Shown one piece after another: positions 26,061 through 33,805 of a stretch of 36,420 nucleotides of DNA. This DNA is from Methylophaga sp. GTDB taxonomy: Bacteria > Pseudomonadota > Gammaproteobacteria > Nitrosococcales > Methylophagaceae. The DNA is taken from positions 1 to 36,420 of the forward strand of contig NVWQ02000032.1 in assembly GCA_002733715.2 (NCBI GenBank). Reading direction: 5' to 3'. Positions within the stretch are counted from its first letter, which is position 1, and each line of letters opens with the position of its first letter. A program made the position numbers and the translations under genes. Under the pieces are notes generated by a model that saw only the letters and a program-made list of their open reading frames with translations, did no database searches and was not told where the DNA came from.

Positions 26061-26075
26061 ATACCAGCCAGTATA
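26061..26075 (-). promoter_or_regulatory. Possible operator/-10 of the RND operon
   Basis: ATACCAGCCAGTAT is a partial dyad (ATAC...GTAT) of the size bound by TetR-type repressors. It overlaps a minus-strand -10, TATACT (26070-26075). The -35 is poor, and no repressor gene is adjacent. Low confidence. Confidence 0.3.
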
Positions 26076-26143
26076 TTAGAAAATGCTAATTAACGAAACA
26101 TTTTTTGATGTTTCTAGCCCCGAAATAGATTAATATTAAATGT

Positions 26144-26590
26144 ATGGACATAACAATTCGCCAAGCAAATATCTCTGATATTAACTTTCTTATCGCATTA
26201 CTAAAAGAACTTTTTGAAATTGAAGAAGACTTTATCTTTGATGAGGAGAAACAACGCCGAGGTGTAGAATTATTACTTGCCAGCGATAATGATTACATCA
26301 TAGTCGCAGAACATGACTCTGAAGTTATTGCCATGTGTACAGTCCTCACAATCATCTCTACTGCAGAAGGTGGTCATGTCGGTCTTATTGAAGATATGGT
26401 GGTTCAGAAAGCCTATGCATGTAAAGGCATTGGTCGACAATTACTTTCAGCCGTTGAACTCCGGGCTAAAGAACAGGGGTTAACACGCCTGCAATTATTG
26501 GCTGATCGCAACAACCAGCATGCATTAACATTTTATAACAAAATGGACTGGCAGAAAACACAGTTAATTGGCTTAAGAAAATTTATTTAA
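26144..26590 (+). CDS. GNAT N-acetyltransferase
   Basis: A 148-residue single-domain acetyl-CoA transferase. Strand 4 and the acetyl-CoA loop read GLIEDMVVQKAYACKGIGRQLL, containing the Q/R-x-x-G-x-G/A-type motif as KGIGRQLL. The C-terminal NNQHALTFYNKMDWQ is motif B. The acceptor is unknown; small molecules, protein N-termini and tRNA-linked substrates are all possible. Divergent from the RND operon across about 120 bases. Confidence 0.88.
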   Translation: MDITIRQANISDINFLIALLKELFEIEEDFIFDEEKQRRGVELLLASDNDYIIVAEHDSEVIAMCTVLTIISTAEGGHVGLIEDMVVQKAYACKGIGRQLLSAVELRAKEQGLTRLQLLADRNNQHALTFYNKMDWQKTQLIGLRKFI

Positions 26591-26591
26591 T

Positions 26592-26611
26592 CCTGTACCA
26601 ACAGGCTTTTT
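26592..26611 (+). terminator. Weak hairpin terminator
   Basis: CCTGT-ACCA-ACAGG (5-bp stem) followed by C and five Ts directly after the GNAT stop. The short stem makes it only a moderate candidate. Confidence 0.4.
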
Positions 26612-26619
26612 ACAAAAAG

Positions 26620-26648
26620 TTAACATTCTCTTTATTTTCGATTAGTAT
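26620..26648 (+). promoter_or_regulatory. Promoter for the DUF4139 gene
   Basis: TTAACA (26620-26625) and TAGTAT (26643-26648) are 17 bases apart. A start near 26655 leaves a leader of about 31 bases to the preferred ATG at 26686. It excludes the upstream ATG at 26647, which lies in the -10. Confidence 0.5.
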
Positions 26649-26685
26649 GATGGTTGTGTCTTATCACTTTTTTAAAGGATTCAAA

Positions 26686-28125
26686 ATGAAACAGTCACTA
26701 TCATTAATTAGCTTGGCACTTTGTCTTGCCAGCCCTGTTTTTGCAGGTGATGCTGAGCAACGTACAACATTAGATGATCAAACTTCTGTTGCCGTTACTA
26801 TATATAATGAGAACCTTGCCTTAATAAAAGATCAACGCAAAATCACCTTGAACAAAGGCTTCAACAATCTTGCCTTTCGGGGTGTCAGCGCCAGAATGCG
26901 TCCTGAAACGGCATTGCTTCGAAGCTTAAACCCGAATATCCAACTTCGTGTTTTAGAACAAAATTTTGATTTCGATTTACTCACTCCTCAAAAATTACTT
27001 GAGAAATATGTCGGCAAGCAGGTTAGGTTAGCCAGAACTAATCCGGCAACAGGTTTGGAAACGATTGCAACAGCCACCGTACTCAGTACCAATAGCGGTG
27101 TGGTATTAAAAATTGGCAATAAAATTATCACCAATCCTCGTGGTGAGTATATTTTTGATAATGTGCCGGATAATTTACGTGACCAACCAACACTGGTTAC
27201 ACAACTAACAAGTTCATCGGCTAAAACTCAAACGGTAGAATTGGGTTATCTCACAGGCGGCCTTTCTTGGAAGGCAGATTATGTAGCCGAACTCAGCAGT
27301 GACGATAGCCATCTAGATCTAACCGGCTGGGTCACACTCACTAATCAAAGTGGCACCCAATATAATAATGCCAAATTGCAATTAGTCGCGGGCGATGTCA
27401 ATCAAGTTCAACCACAATTTCGAGGTCGATCCGCTCCACGAGTAGCAATGATGGAAAAAAGTATGATGGCTGATGATGGTATGGCTGAAGAAAGCCTATT
27501 TGAATACCATTTATATACGCTAGGCCGAACAACGGACTTGAAAGACAAGCAAACCAAACAAGTCGCCTTACTTTCAGCTAGTTCTGTGCCCGTAACAAAG
27601 CAGTTTTTATTGCGCGGTAATAACTACTATTACAGCAGTAGTCGAGGCCAAATTGGCCAAAAAATGAAAGTCGGCGTATTTGTTGAGTTTAAAAACAGCG
27701 AAAAAGCACAATTAGGCATGCCTATTCCTAAAGGGATAGTACGTGTTTACAAAAATGATTCGAAAGGCAATGCTCAATTTGTAGGTGAAGACAATATCGA
27801 CCACACACCCAAAAATGAAGACATTCGCTTAAAACTAGGGGATGCGTTTGACGTGACCGCCAATATGAAACAAACCAATTTCAGAAAAGTACCGCACAAC
27901 AAACCCCATCATGTGGCCTATGAAAGCAGTTATGAAATTGAATTAAAAAATGCCAAATCAGAGCCTGTTACCGTCACCGTTCGTGAACCTGTTCCCGGTG
28001 ACTGGAAAATGGTAAAGGAAAGCCAGGCCCATAAAAAAGTAGCTTCTGGCACAGCAGAGTGGAATATCACCGTGCCAGCTGAAAGCAGTACAAAATTGAC
28101 GTATACCGTTCAAGTTCAGTATTAA
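26686..28125 (+). CDS. Secreted DUF4139 domain protein
   Basis: A 479-residue protein from ATG 26686, which has an AAAGGA SD 6 bases upstream and gives a clean signal peptide (MKQSLSLISLALCLASPVFA, cut before GDA). The ATG at 26647 would bury it. The domain begins with VAVTIYNENLALIKDQRKI, a typical DUF4139/mucoidy-inhibitor-like opening, and ends with SYEIELKNAKSEPVTVTVREPVPGDW and a KLTYTVQVQY finish. The predicted fold is periplasmic beta-rich. Function of the family is unknown. A methionine-rich patch (MMEKSMMADDGMAEE) lies mid-protein. It stands alone, followed by a dispersed repeat. Confidence 0.86.
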   Translation: MKQSLSLISLALCLASPVFAGDAEQRTTLDDQTSVAVTIYNENLALIKDQRKITLNKGFNNLAFRGVSARMRPETALLRSLNPNIQLRVLEQNFDFDLLTPQKLLEKYVGKQVRLARTNPATGLETIATATVLSTNSGVVLKIGNKIITNPRGEYIFDNVPDNLRDQPTLVTQLTSSSAKTQTVELGYLTGGLSWKADYVAELSSDDSHLDLTGWVTLTNQSGTQYNNAKLQLVAGDVNQVQPQFRGRSAPRVAMMEKSMMADDGMAEESLFEYHLYTLGRTTDLKDKQTKQVALLSASSVPVTKQFLLRGNNYYYSSSRGQIGQKMKVGVFVEFKNSEKAQLGMPIPKGIVRVYKNDSKGNAQFVGEDNIDHTPKNEDIRLKLGDAFDVTANMKQTNFRKVPHNKPHHVAYESSYEIELKNAKSEPVTVTVREPVPGDWKMVKESQAHKKVASGTAEWNITVPAESSTKLTYTVQVQY

Positions 28126-28132
28126 ACTCCCC

Positions 28133-28218
28133 CGTCATCCTCGCATGCTTTAAGCGGGGATCCATGAATTGAGCATACTAGCCACTATCGTTGGATCCCC
28201 GTTTTCACGGGGATGGCA
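28133..28218. repeat. Dispersed GTCATCC-type palindrome, copy B
   Basis: Starts CGTCATCCTCGCATGC and ends near ACGGGGATGGCAAG. Inner arms GGGGATCCA / TTGGATCCCC are complementary. Read in reverse it matches copy C at 32407 through the shared segment ATCCAACGATAGTGG and the block GGATCCCCGC...GCGAGGATGAC, so the two are one family in opposite orientations. Confidence 0.85.
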
Positions 28219-28269
28219 AGTTTTTGTAAAAGATATGCGTTTTATTCAAATTGAATAGTCATAGGAACA

Positions 28270-28923
28270 ATGGAAAAGATAAATGCCATGAATAGCAATA
28301 TTCTATATAGCTTTCGCCGCTGCCCCTATGCCATGCGTGCTCGCATGGCAATAGCAGTGAGCGGCATTCAAGTCGAACTGCGTGAAGTAGTGCTACGTGA
28401 TAAGCCGCAAGCTCTGCTAGATATTTCACCTAAAGCTACTGTGCCCGTATTACTTACAAACGATCAGACTGTGATTGATGAAAGTTTAGATATTATGCAC
28501 TGGGCACTGAAACAGTCCGATCCTGATAATTGGTTAAGCAATATCAATAATGAATTAATCGCCAATAATGATGGTGACTTTAAGCATTGGCTAGATCGTT
28601 ATAAATATGCTGACCGTTACCCAGAACATAGCGAACACTACTACCGCCAGCAAGGTGAGAAAACATTGTTGATGTTAGAGGCATTGCTAGAAAAATCAGC
28701 TTATTTAACAGCTAACAATATAACGTTTACCGATATTGTAATCTTCCCCTTTATTCGCCAATTTGCATTTTCAGATATGAATTGGTTTGAAATAGCACCC
28801 TACCCTAAACTACGTGCTTGGCTTATTGCATTAATTGATAGTGTCTTATTTCAAAAAACCATGGTTAAATATCAGCCATGGAAGGCAGATGGACTTGTTA
28901 CCGTTTTTCCAGAAGATGTTTGA
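28270..28923 (+). CDS. Glutathione S-transferase-like protein
   Basis: A 217-residue GST-fold protein. An N-terminal thioredoxin-like domain has SFRRCPYAMRAR, with a CPYA cysteine motif like that of glutaredoxin 2/omega-type GSTs, and cis-Pro at TVPVL. An alpha-helical C-terminal domain contains FTDIVIFPFIRQFA, the N-capping-box region of GSTs. Likely a glutathione-dependent thiol transferase or reductase. Start is uncertain: ATG 28270 has an AGGA only 3 bases away, and ATG 28288 would remove six residues without changing the fold. Confidence 0.85.
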   Translation: MEKINAMNSNILYSFRRCPYAMRARMAIAVSGIQVELREVVLRDKPQALLDISPKATVPVLLTNDQTVIDESLDIMHWALKQSDPDNWLSNINNELIANNDGDFKHWLDRYKYADRYPEHSEHYYRQQGEKTLLMLEALLEKSAYLTANNITFTDIVIFPFIRQFAFSDMNWFEIAPYPKLRAWLIALIDSVLFQKTMVKYQPWKADGLVTVFPEDV

Positions 28924-29024
28924 TTGCGCCTTTCTCGGTTTATAGGCTTAATAAGAATATCTGTTCGTATATGTGCATATAAGTACGTTCTCGTTATTAA
29001 CAAGGTATATGCAGAGAGAAAACT

Positions 29025-29546
29025 ATGAATGAAATGAAATTAAAACGAACCCTTCAGTCAATAGGAATGAGGTGTTTTATTGATTATTTTGATCTTTTCT
29101 CATCAGATAGGTTTTCTAATGAAGAGATTCGTGAATGCCTGTTTAACGAAAATGACTTTACTGAAAAATCATGCCGATCAAGAACAAATCATGCAAAGCG
29201 TATATTTTCTGAAAAAAAAGAAATTGATACATTAAAGATCATCGAAAATTCAAAGAGATTATCACCATACACAAAGCTACAAGCAGCAAAACTACGGGCA
29301 AAATTAACACTTACGCCAATTATCATTGGTGAAATTCCAGTAATTAAAAAATTACAATCTTTTAAAGCCAAAGACGCCAAATGCAAAAAATTGTACTGTA
29401 CAACTTGTGGTGGCCTATCAACTGTAATCGAAAAGAATTTAGACTCAAACTTAGTATTCGAAATACAAGAATTCCTCACCAGTCAATCAGAAGAAGAGCT
29501 ATACCTTCTTGACGACTGGTATGAATTTTTAATCAAGTATAAATAA
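29025..29546 (+). CDS. Hypothetical cassette protein
   Basis: A 173-residue protein with no family I recognise. It has no signal peptide or clear membrane segment. The N-terminal half is basic and helical, with the run SCRSRTNHAKRIF; this is followed by the KLQAAKLRAKL helix and a cysteine cluster C-x4-C-x2-C near 119-127 (KKLYCTTCGG), a possible metal site. The C-terminus is acidic and ends DDWYEFLIKYK. Start ATG is 31 bases inside the predicted cassette. The next ORF begins 16 bases after the stop, so they are co-transcribed, if transcribed at all. It could be an effector partner of the Rap1a-like protein. That is only a guess. Confidence 0.7.
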   Translation: MNEMKLKRTLQSIGMRCFIDYFDLFSSDRFSNEEIRECLFNENDFTEKSCRSRTNHAKRIFSEKKEIDTLKIIENSKRLSPYTKLQAAKLRAKLTLTPIIIGEIPVIKKLQSFKAKDAKCKKLYCTTCGGLSTVIEKNLDSNLVFEIQEFLTSQSEEELYLLDDWYEFLIKYK

Positions 29547-29562
29547 TAAAAGGCTAACAATA

Positions 29563-29943
29563 ATGAAACGGATCTATATATTTTTATTGCTATCAATATT
29601 ATCACCTATTACTTTAAGTGATGAAGGTATCGCATTAGACTTATTTATCAATGGCTGTCAGTCCTATTCATCAAACATTGATTTAAATACCAATACAAAA
29701 GACCAGCTTGGTATTGGGTATTGTATTGGCTTGGTGGAGGGCGTTTCACGAACTATATACTACTACAACAGCAAACAAGTCTGTTTTCCAGAGCCAACTC
29801 CCAGTTTGAAGAATTTAATAAATGATGTACTGACATATATACACGAACACCCAAGAAAGGTTGAAAAATTATCAGGCTTAGGGGTTTTTACAATTAATGA
29901 TCTTGTCCACATATCACTAATGTCTACATATCCATGCACATAA
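29563..29943 (+). CDS. Secreted Rap1a/Tai-family immunity-like protein
   Basis: A 126-residue protein with signal peptide MKRIYIFLLLSILSPITLS. The mature part reads like the Rap1a/Tai fold: GYCIGLVEGV, then CFPEPTPS, LINDVLTYIHEHPRK, and a YPC near the C-terminus. The four cysteines fit this family's disulphide pairs. Characterised members neutralise T6SS amidase effectors in the periplasm, but many are orphans of unknown role. No T6SS genes or amidase effector are in the window. The stop TAA is part of the attC R'' box. Confidence 0.75.
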   Translation: MKRIYIFLLLSILSPITLSDEGIALDLFINGCQSYSSNIDLNTNTKDQLGIGYCIGLVEGVSRTIYYYNSKQVCFPEPTPSLKNLINDVLTYIHEHPRKVEKLSGLGVFTINDLVHISLMSTYPCT

Positions 29944-30001
29944 CAAACATGTCAAGTACGACGCGCAAAAAAACGCGCGCGTCTTACCTAAAACGTTAGG
30001 A
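29938..30001 (+). other. attC recombination site
   Basis: R'' ACATAAC (29938-29944) and R' GTTAGGA (29995-30001) flank an 11-bp stem with one mismatch (29956-29966 with 29977-29987, loop 29967-29976). TAACAAAC, then 3 bases, TCAAG, 3 bases and GAC parallels the start of Vibrio VCR sites, and CGACGCGC recalls the aadA-type attC. The last R' base (A) departs from the GTTRRRY consensus. Assigned by eye. Confidence 0.65.
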
Positions 30002-30033
30002 TAGACCTCTCGGCCAGCAACAGCTTTCTCAAA

Positions 30034-30690
30034 CTAAATTACATCAATAAACATACTAGCCAACTCACCTACCTCAAGCTGAGGAACATGCCCTAAACAA
30101 TGTGCGCTAATAGCTTTTTTTAACGTTTTTATTATATCCTCTGCTTGCTCATTAGCTTCAATCTCATTAGCCACCCAGCCTTGCAATAGCAAACCTGAAT
30201 CTTCAATCGCTTTTACCGTCAACAATGCATGGTTTATACAGCCCAACTTTATGCCCACAACCAAGATTATGGGTAAATCTAATGCTAGCGCTAAGTCAGC
30301 CATTGTTTGTGTTTTGTTCAGTGGTACTAACCATCCACCGGCACCTTCCACCACTACAGCATCTGATTGTTGTTTTATCTGCGTGAAGTTTTCTTTGATT
30401 TTGGCCAGATCAATTTCAATGCCCACTTGTTCTGCTGCAATATGTGGGGCAATGGCAGGCTCAAAAGCATAGGGGTTGATTAGATCATAGGGTAATTCAA
30501 TATTAGCTTGCTGGCTGAGTTGCACCGCATCATCATTGCGTAAGCCTTGTGCTGTTTGTTTGCAACCGCTGGCAATCGGTTTCATGCCCGCTATAACACC
30601 GCCTTGCTGTTGTAATAATTCAATTAAGGCGACGCTGATGCGAGTTTTGCCAACGTCGGTATCCGTGCCCGTGACAAAAAAGCCATTCAT
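30034..30690 (-). CDS. bioD: Dethiobiotin synthase
   Basis: Adds CO2 to 7,8-diaminopelargonate with ATP to form dethiobiotin. 218 residues. P-loop GTDTDVGKT is at 8-16. The next conserved parts are GMKPIASGC and VVEGAGGWLVP, in normal order. It overlaps the stop of bioC by 4 bases (ATGA), so translation is coupled. It is the last gene of the bioB-F-H-C-D run. The attC site lies 30 bases beyond its 3' end. Confidence 0.95.
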   Translation of the reverse strand: MNGFFVTGTDTDVGKTRISVALIELLQQQGGVIAGMKPIASGCKQTAQGLRNDDAVQLSQQANIELPYDLINPYAFEPAIAPHIAAEQVGIEIDLAKIKENFTQIKQQSDAVVVEGAGGWLVPLNKTQTMADLALALDLPIILVVGIKLGCINHALLTVKAIEDSGLLLQGWVANEIEANEQAEDIIKTLKKAISAHCLGHVPQLEVGELASMFIDVI

Positions 30691-31583
30691 GATGCTTTGC
30701 GACCTTGGATCTGATCGATTGAGACCCGCACTTCACCCTCATTATGTTGTTGCTTGGCTTGCCCGCCCCAAGCATGTCCATAAACCACTTCATACGTTGC
30801 TGGTAATAAATCATTAATACGAAATTGCTCATAGGTTTCAGCTACTTTCTGTAGTGCCTGCTTGCCTGTTAAACCTCGACGTCGTGCTGAGTTTACGTTT
30901 CGCGCACCTAGTATTTTTAAATCTTTCATCAATGCCATTGATGTTTCATAGGTCAAAGTATAGTGGTCTGTATCTAAAACTGGCTCAGCAAGACCCGCTT
31001 CCATCATTGCCTCACCCACATCATGCATATCATAAAACATATTCACATGAGTGTAATCATCGACACTTGCCCATGCTTGGCGTAGCTCAGTCAAAGTATC
31101 TGGCCCTAAACTGGTGAACATTAATAAACCATCAGGCCGTAACACGCGTTGAATTTCAGCAAAACTTGTTCGAGGATCGCACCATTGCAAGGTTAAATTA
31201 GCAAAGATCAAATCGACACTATTATCAGCAAGTGGTAAATTTTCAGCATCACCTGCAAGATATATGGGTTTAATTGAGCTGGGTAGCCAGCGCTTTAAGC
31301 CTTCATCTTGACGATAGTTCGCTCGCGCTTGTTGCACCATCTCGGTGGCAATATCCACAGCAACAAGTTGTGCTTTAGGGTAACGTTTAGCTAACAAGCT
31401 TAAATTGCGCCCTGTTCCCACCCCCAAATCTAATATTCTTTCAGGCTGTAAAGTAACCAAAGATAAACGATCTAATAACTCATCACCTGTTTGACGTTGC
31501 AGTACAGCAACATCATCATAATACATCGCCGCTTGACCAAATGATCGCGCAATAAGGTTTTTATTCGGTAATTGATTACTCAT
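30687..31583 (-). CDS. bioC: Malonyl-ACP O-methyltransferase
   Basis: Methylates malonyl-ACP with SAM to start pimelate synthesis. 298 residues, somewhat longer than E. coli BioC. SAM-binding motif ILDLGVGTGRNLSLLA, then acidic loop VAVDIATEM, and FANLTLQWCD, which matches BioC signatures. Overlaps bioH by 8 bases and bioD by 4 bases. Confidence 0.95.
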   Translation of the reverse strand: MSNQLPNKNLIARSFGQAAMYYDDVAVLQRQTGDELLDRLSLVTLQPERILDLGVGTGRNLSLLAKRYPKAQLVAVDIATEMVQQARANYRQDEGLKRWLPSSIKPIYLAGDAENLPLADNSVDLIFANLTLQWCDPRTSFAEIQRVLRPDGLLMFTSLGPDTLTELRQAWASVDDYTHVNMFYDMHDVGEAMMEAGLAEPVLDTDHYTLTYETSMALMKDLKILGARNVNSARRRGLTGKQALQKVAETYEQFRINDLLPATYEVVYGHAWGGQAKQQHNEGEVRVSIDQIQGRKAS

Positions 31584-32349
31584 TGATAAATTGTTCTATC
31601 TCATGCTGACATGCCGCTGCTTGAGCGATAAAAGGCGCATGACCTGCTCCCGCCAACAAAGCTGTTGCTAATTTAGGATTCAATTGTTTTGCGTTCTCTA
31701 ACATTTGTTTCGGGATCAAAGTATCTCGATCACCTAAAATCATTTTTAACGGACATTGTAATGTAGAGAATTGTGTTCTCAAATCAATTTCTATTAATAA
31801 TGTTAATCCCGCCTGCAACGCTTCTGCCACAGGCGGTTTTTCTATTGTTAATTGCTGCGTCAATTGCCGAATGGTTTCACGACTATGTTGTGAGCCTCGT
31901 GCTTGCAGTAATAAAAATCGTTGTAATGTCACAGCCTGATCATCATCTAAATTATCGGCAAATGTTTTAAATACTGATGCATCCATCGCGCAAGGCCAGT
32001 TTTCAACTTGCACAAAACAGGGTGTTGCTGACAACAATACTAATTTTTTCACACGTTCAGGAAAACCATCGGCAAAGGCAATGCTAATTAAACCACCTAA
32101 TGACCAGCCTAGCCAGTAGGCTGTTTGAGGTAATTCATTGGCTAGCTTATTAATCAATACGTCGAGCTCTAAAGCATCTGGCTGCCAGTCACTTTGACCA
32201 TGGCCCGGTAAATCAACCAGATGCAGGGTAAAGTGCTTAGCTAAGCCTTCGGCAAGATCATGCCACACTGCACTGTGCATACTCCAGCCGTGTAACATTA
32301 CCAAGTCAGGGCCTTGCCCTATTACTTTAATGTGCATAGGTTCTAACAT
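31576..32349 (-). CDS. bioH: Pimeloyl-ACP methyl ester carboxylesterase
   Basis: Removes the methyl group after pimeloyl chain completion. 257 residues, alpha/beta-hydrolase fold. Nucleophile motif GWSLGG, oxyanion part LHGWSMHSAVW near the N-terminus, GDRDTLIP for the Asp and GAGHAPF for the His. The start could be ATG 32349 or ATG 32337; neither has a strong SD. The bioF-bioH gap holds tandem 21-bp repeats and palindrome copy C. Confidence 0.93.
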   Translation of the reverse strand: MLEPMHIKVIGQGPDLVMLHGWSMHSAVWHDLAEGLAKHFTLHLVDLPGHGQSDWQPDALELDVLINKLANELPQTAYWLGWSLGGLISIAFADGFPERVKKLVLLSATPCFVQVENWPCAMDASVFKTFADNLDDDQAVTLQRFLLLQARGSQHSRETIRQLTQQLTIEKPPVAEALQAGLTLLIEIDLRTQFSTLQCPLKMILGDRDTLIPKQMLENAKQLNPKLATALLAGAGHAPFIAQAAACQHEIEQFINE

Positions 32350-32364
32350 TAAATCTATAAGATC

Positions 32365-32487
32365 CGTCGTTCAAGGCATAAGCTTCGTCATTCAACGCAC
32401 AAATTTCGTCATTCCCGCGCAGGCGGGAATCCAACGATAGTGGATATTGCAACTGCCCATGGATCCCCGCATACGCGAGGATGACAG
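32365..32487. repeat. Tandem 21-bp repeats and dispersed palindrome, copy C
   Basis: Two 21-base units beginning CGTCGTTC (32365-32385) and CGTCATTC (32386-32406) abut a longer element whose own first bases are CGTCATTCCCGC (32407). The element ends near CGAGGATGACAGG (32487). The units look like repeated copies of the element's tip. The inner part shares ATCCAACGATAGTGG with copy B in inverse orientation. All lie between bioF and bioH. Confidence 0.85.
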
Positions 32488-32496
32488 GTACGTAAT

Positions 32497-33678
32497 TTAA
32501 TCCGTACATATAACTTCCAAAGCATCTAATAGCTGCTGCACCTGTTGTTCACTATGATTGGCCGATAAGGTGATGCGTAAACGTGCCGAGCCTTCTGGCA
32601 CGGTAGGCGGTCTAATCACGCCAACTAATATGCCTTTTTCTTCTAATGATTTGCCAATAGCTATCGCTTTTTTATCATCCCTCACCAACACTGGCTGAAT
32701 AGGCGTAGAGGAATCCATCAAATTCAAGCCTAACCCTTTTGCACCTGCTCTAAACTGAGCAATTAATGCCTGTAATTTTTCTCGTCGCCAATTTTCGTCT
32801 TGCACTAATTTTAAGCTGGCTAATGTGGCGGCAGCGATTGCCGCTGGTTGTGCCGTGGTATAAACGTAAGTGTGCGCTTGCTGGATCAAGGTATCAATCA
32901 CCTCTTCATCGGCTGCAACAAAGGCACCGGCTGTGCCAAAGGCTTTGCCAAATGTGCCCATTATAATTGGCCGTTCATCTTGTTTGATATTGCAATGACT
33001 AACGCTGCCACGGCCTTGTTCGCCCAAGACACCTAGTCCATGTGCATCATCAACAAAAACAGCGGCTTTATGTTGTTTTGCCTCGGCAATAATCTCAGCT
33101 AGTGGTGCAACATCGCCATCCATACTAAAGACGCCATCTGTCACAATAAGTTTATGTTTTGCGGCAGAAGCCGTATGTAAGCGCTTATGCAGTCGTGATA
33201 TATCGGCATGTGGATAGCGTAGTAAATCTGCTTCACTTAAGCGTGCACCATCAAGCAGTGATGCATGATTGAGCTTATCTTGAATAATGGCATCGCCCCG
33301 CACCATCAAGCCATCAATCACACCTAAATTTGCTTGATAGCCAGATGAAAATAACAAGGCTTTCTCGTGGCCCATAAAATCAGCGAGCTCTTCTTCTAGC
33401 TGTTGATGGTAATGACTATGACCCGTTAATAAGTGTGCGGCACCTGCGCCGACACCTTCTTGCTCAGCAGCATCAATAAAAGCTTTTTTTAAATCTGGGT
33501 GATTAGCAAGACCAAGATAGTCATTACTGCAAAATGAGAGTAGCGGCTTACCATCGACAACAACTTCAACACCTTGCGCGCCCAAACGTGTTCGCTGTTG
33601 GCGATAACGTCCAACGGCTTTACGTTCAGCTAAATTCTCAGCTAGTTGTTTTGACCAAGGCAGGCTTGCCATTTTCAC
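32497..33678 (-). CDS. bioF: 8-amino-7-oxononanoate synthase
   Basis: PLP enzyme joining pimeloyl-ACP/CoA and L-alanine. 393 residues. Substrate-site segment FCSNDYLGLANHP, the HDAHG-type box as DDAHGLGVLG, and PLP lysine in TFGKAFG near 240. ATG 33678 is used; ATG two codons later is possible. It lies between two repeat-bearing gaps but reads intact. Confidence 0.96.
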   Translation of the reverse strand: MKMASLPWSKQLAENLAERKAVGRYRQQRTRLGAQGVEVVVDGKPLLSFCSNDYLGLANHPDLKKAFIDAAEQEGVGAGAAHLLTGHSHYHQQLEEELADFMGHEKALLFSSGYQANLGVIDGLMVRGDAIIQDKLNHASLLDGARLSEADLLRYPHADISRLHKRLHTASAAKHKLIVTDGVFSMDGDVAPLAEIIAEAKQHKAAVFVDDAHGLGVLGEQGRGSVSHCNIKQDERPIIMGTFGKAFGTAGAFVAADEEVIDTLIQQAHTYVYTTAQPAAIAAATLASLKLVQDENWRREKLQALIAQFRAGAKGLGLNLMDSSTPIQPVLVRDDKKAIAIGKSLEEKGILVGVIRPPTVPEGSARLRITLSANHSEQQVQQLLDALEVICTD

Positions 33679-33722
33679 ATCTCGATTTAAAAAGTTGCCC
33701 CGTCATCCGCTGAATTAATAAT

Positions 33723-33799
33723 CGTCATCCCGGTGGGCTTTTTAGCCGGGATCTAATTTACACTCAAGATTCCCGCTACAAACATGCGGGAATGACGTA
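33723..33799. repeat. Dispersed GTCATCC-type palindrome, copy D
   Basis: CGTCATCCCGGTGGGC...GCCGGGATC forms one hairpin arm, and ATTCCCGC...GCGGGAATGACG forms the closing arm. A further CGTCATCC lies just upstream (33700). The element sits between bioB and bioF, inside the operon. Related to copies A-C by the GTCATCC/GGATGAC tips. Confidence 0.8.
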
Positions 33800-33805
33800 A
33801 GGGAG

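Larger units (their letters stand above)
28994..29995 (+). mobile_element. Stranded integron gene cassette (no integrase seen)
   Basis: The right end is an attC-like site (29938-30001). The left end is a G-TT (28993-28995) 29 bases before the first ORF, and its following bases GTTATTA partly match the attC R'' box (5 of 7). Those two facts are what a cassette joined at G/TT would show. It contains two same-strand ORFs. The second stop codon falls inside the R'' box, as is usual in cassettes. The ORFs are more AT-rich than flanking housekeeping genes. A single excised cassette in a chromosome without nearby intI is of the SALIN/CALIN type. Confidence 0.6.

Noticed and set aside
28940-28993. 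TATATG-TG-CATATA dyad before the cassette, considered as a dif or terminator site.
   Set aside because: No dif-like core and no T-run. It may only be A/T-rich chance symmetry.
32327-32509. Minus-strand ORF of 60 codons with repeated ALND motifs between bioF and bioH.
   Set aside because: The repeated residues are the translation of the 21-bp tandem repeats. It overlaps the palindrome and has no gene-like features.
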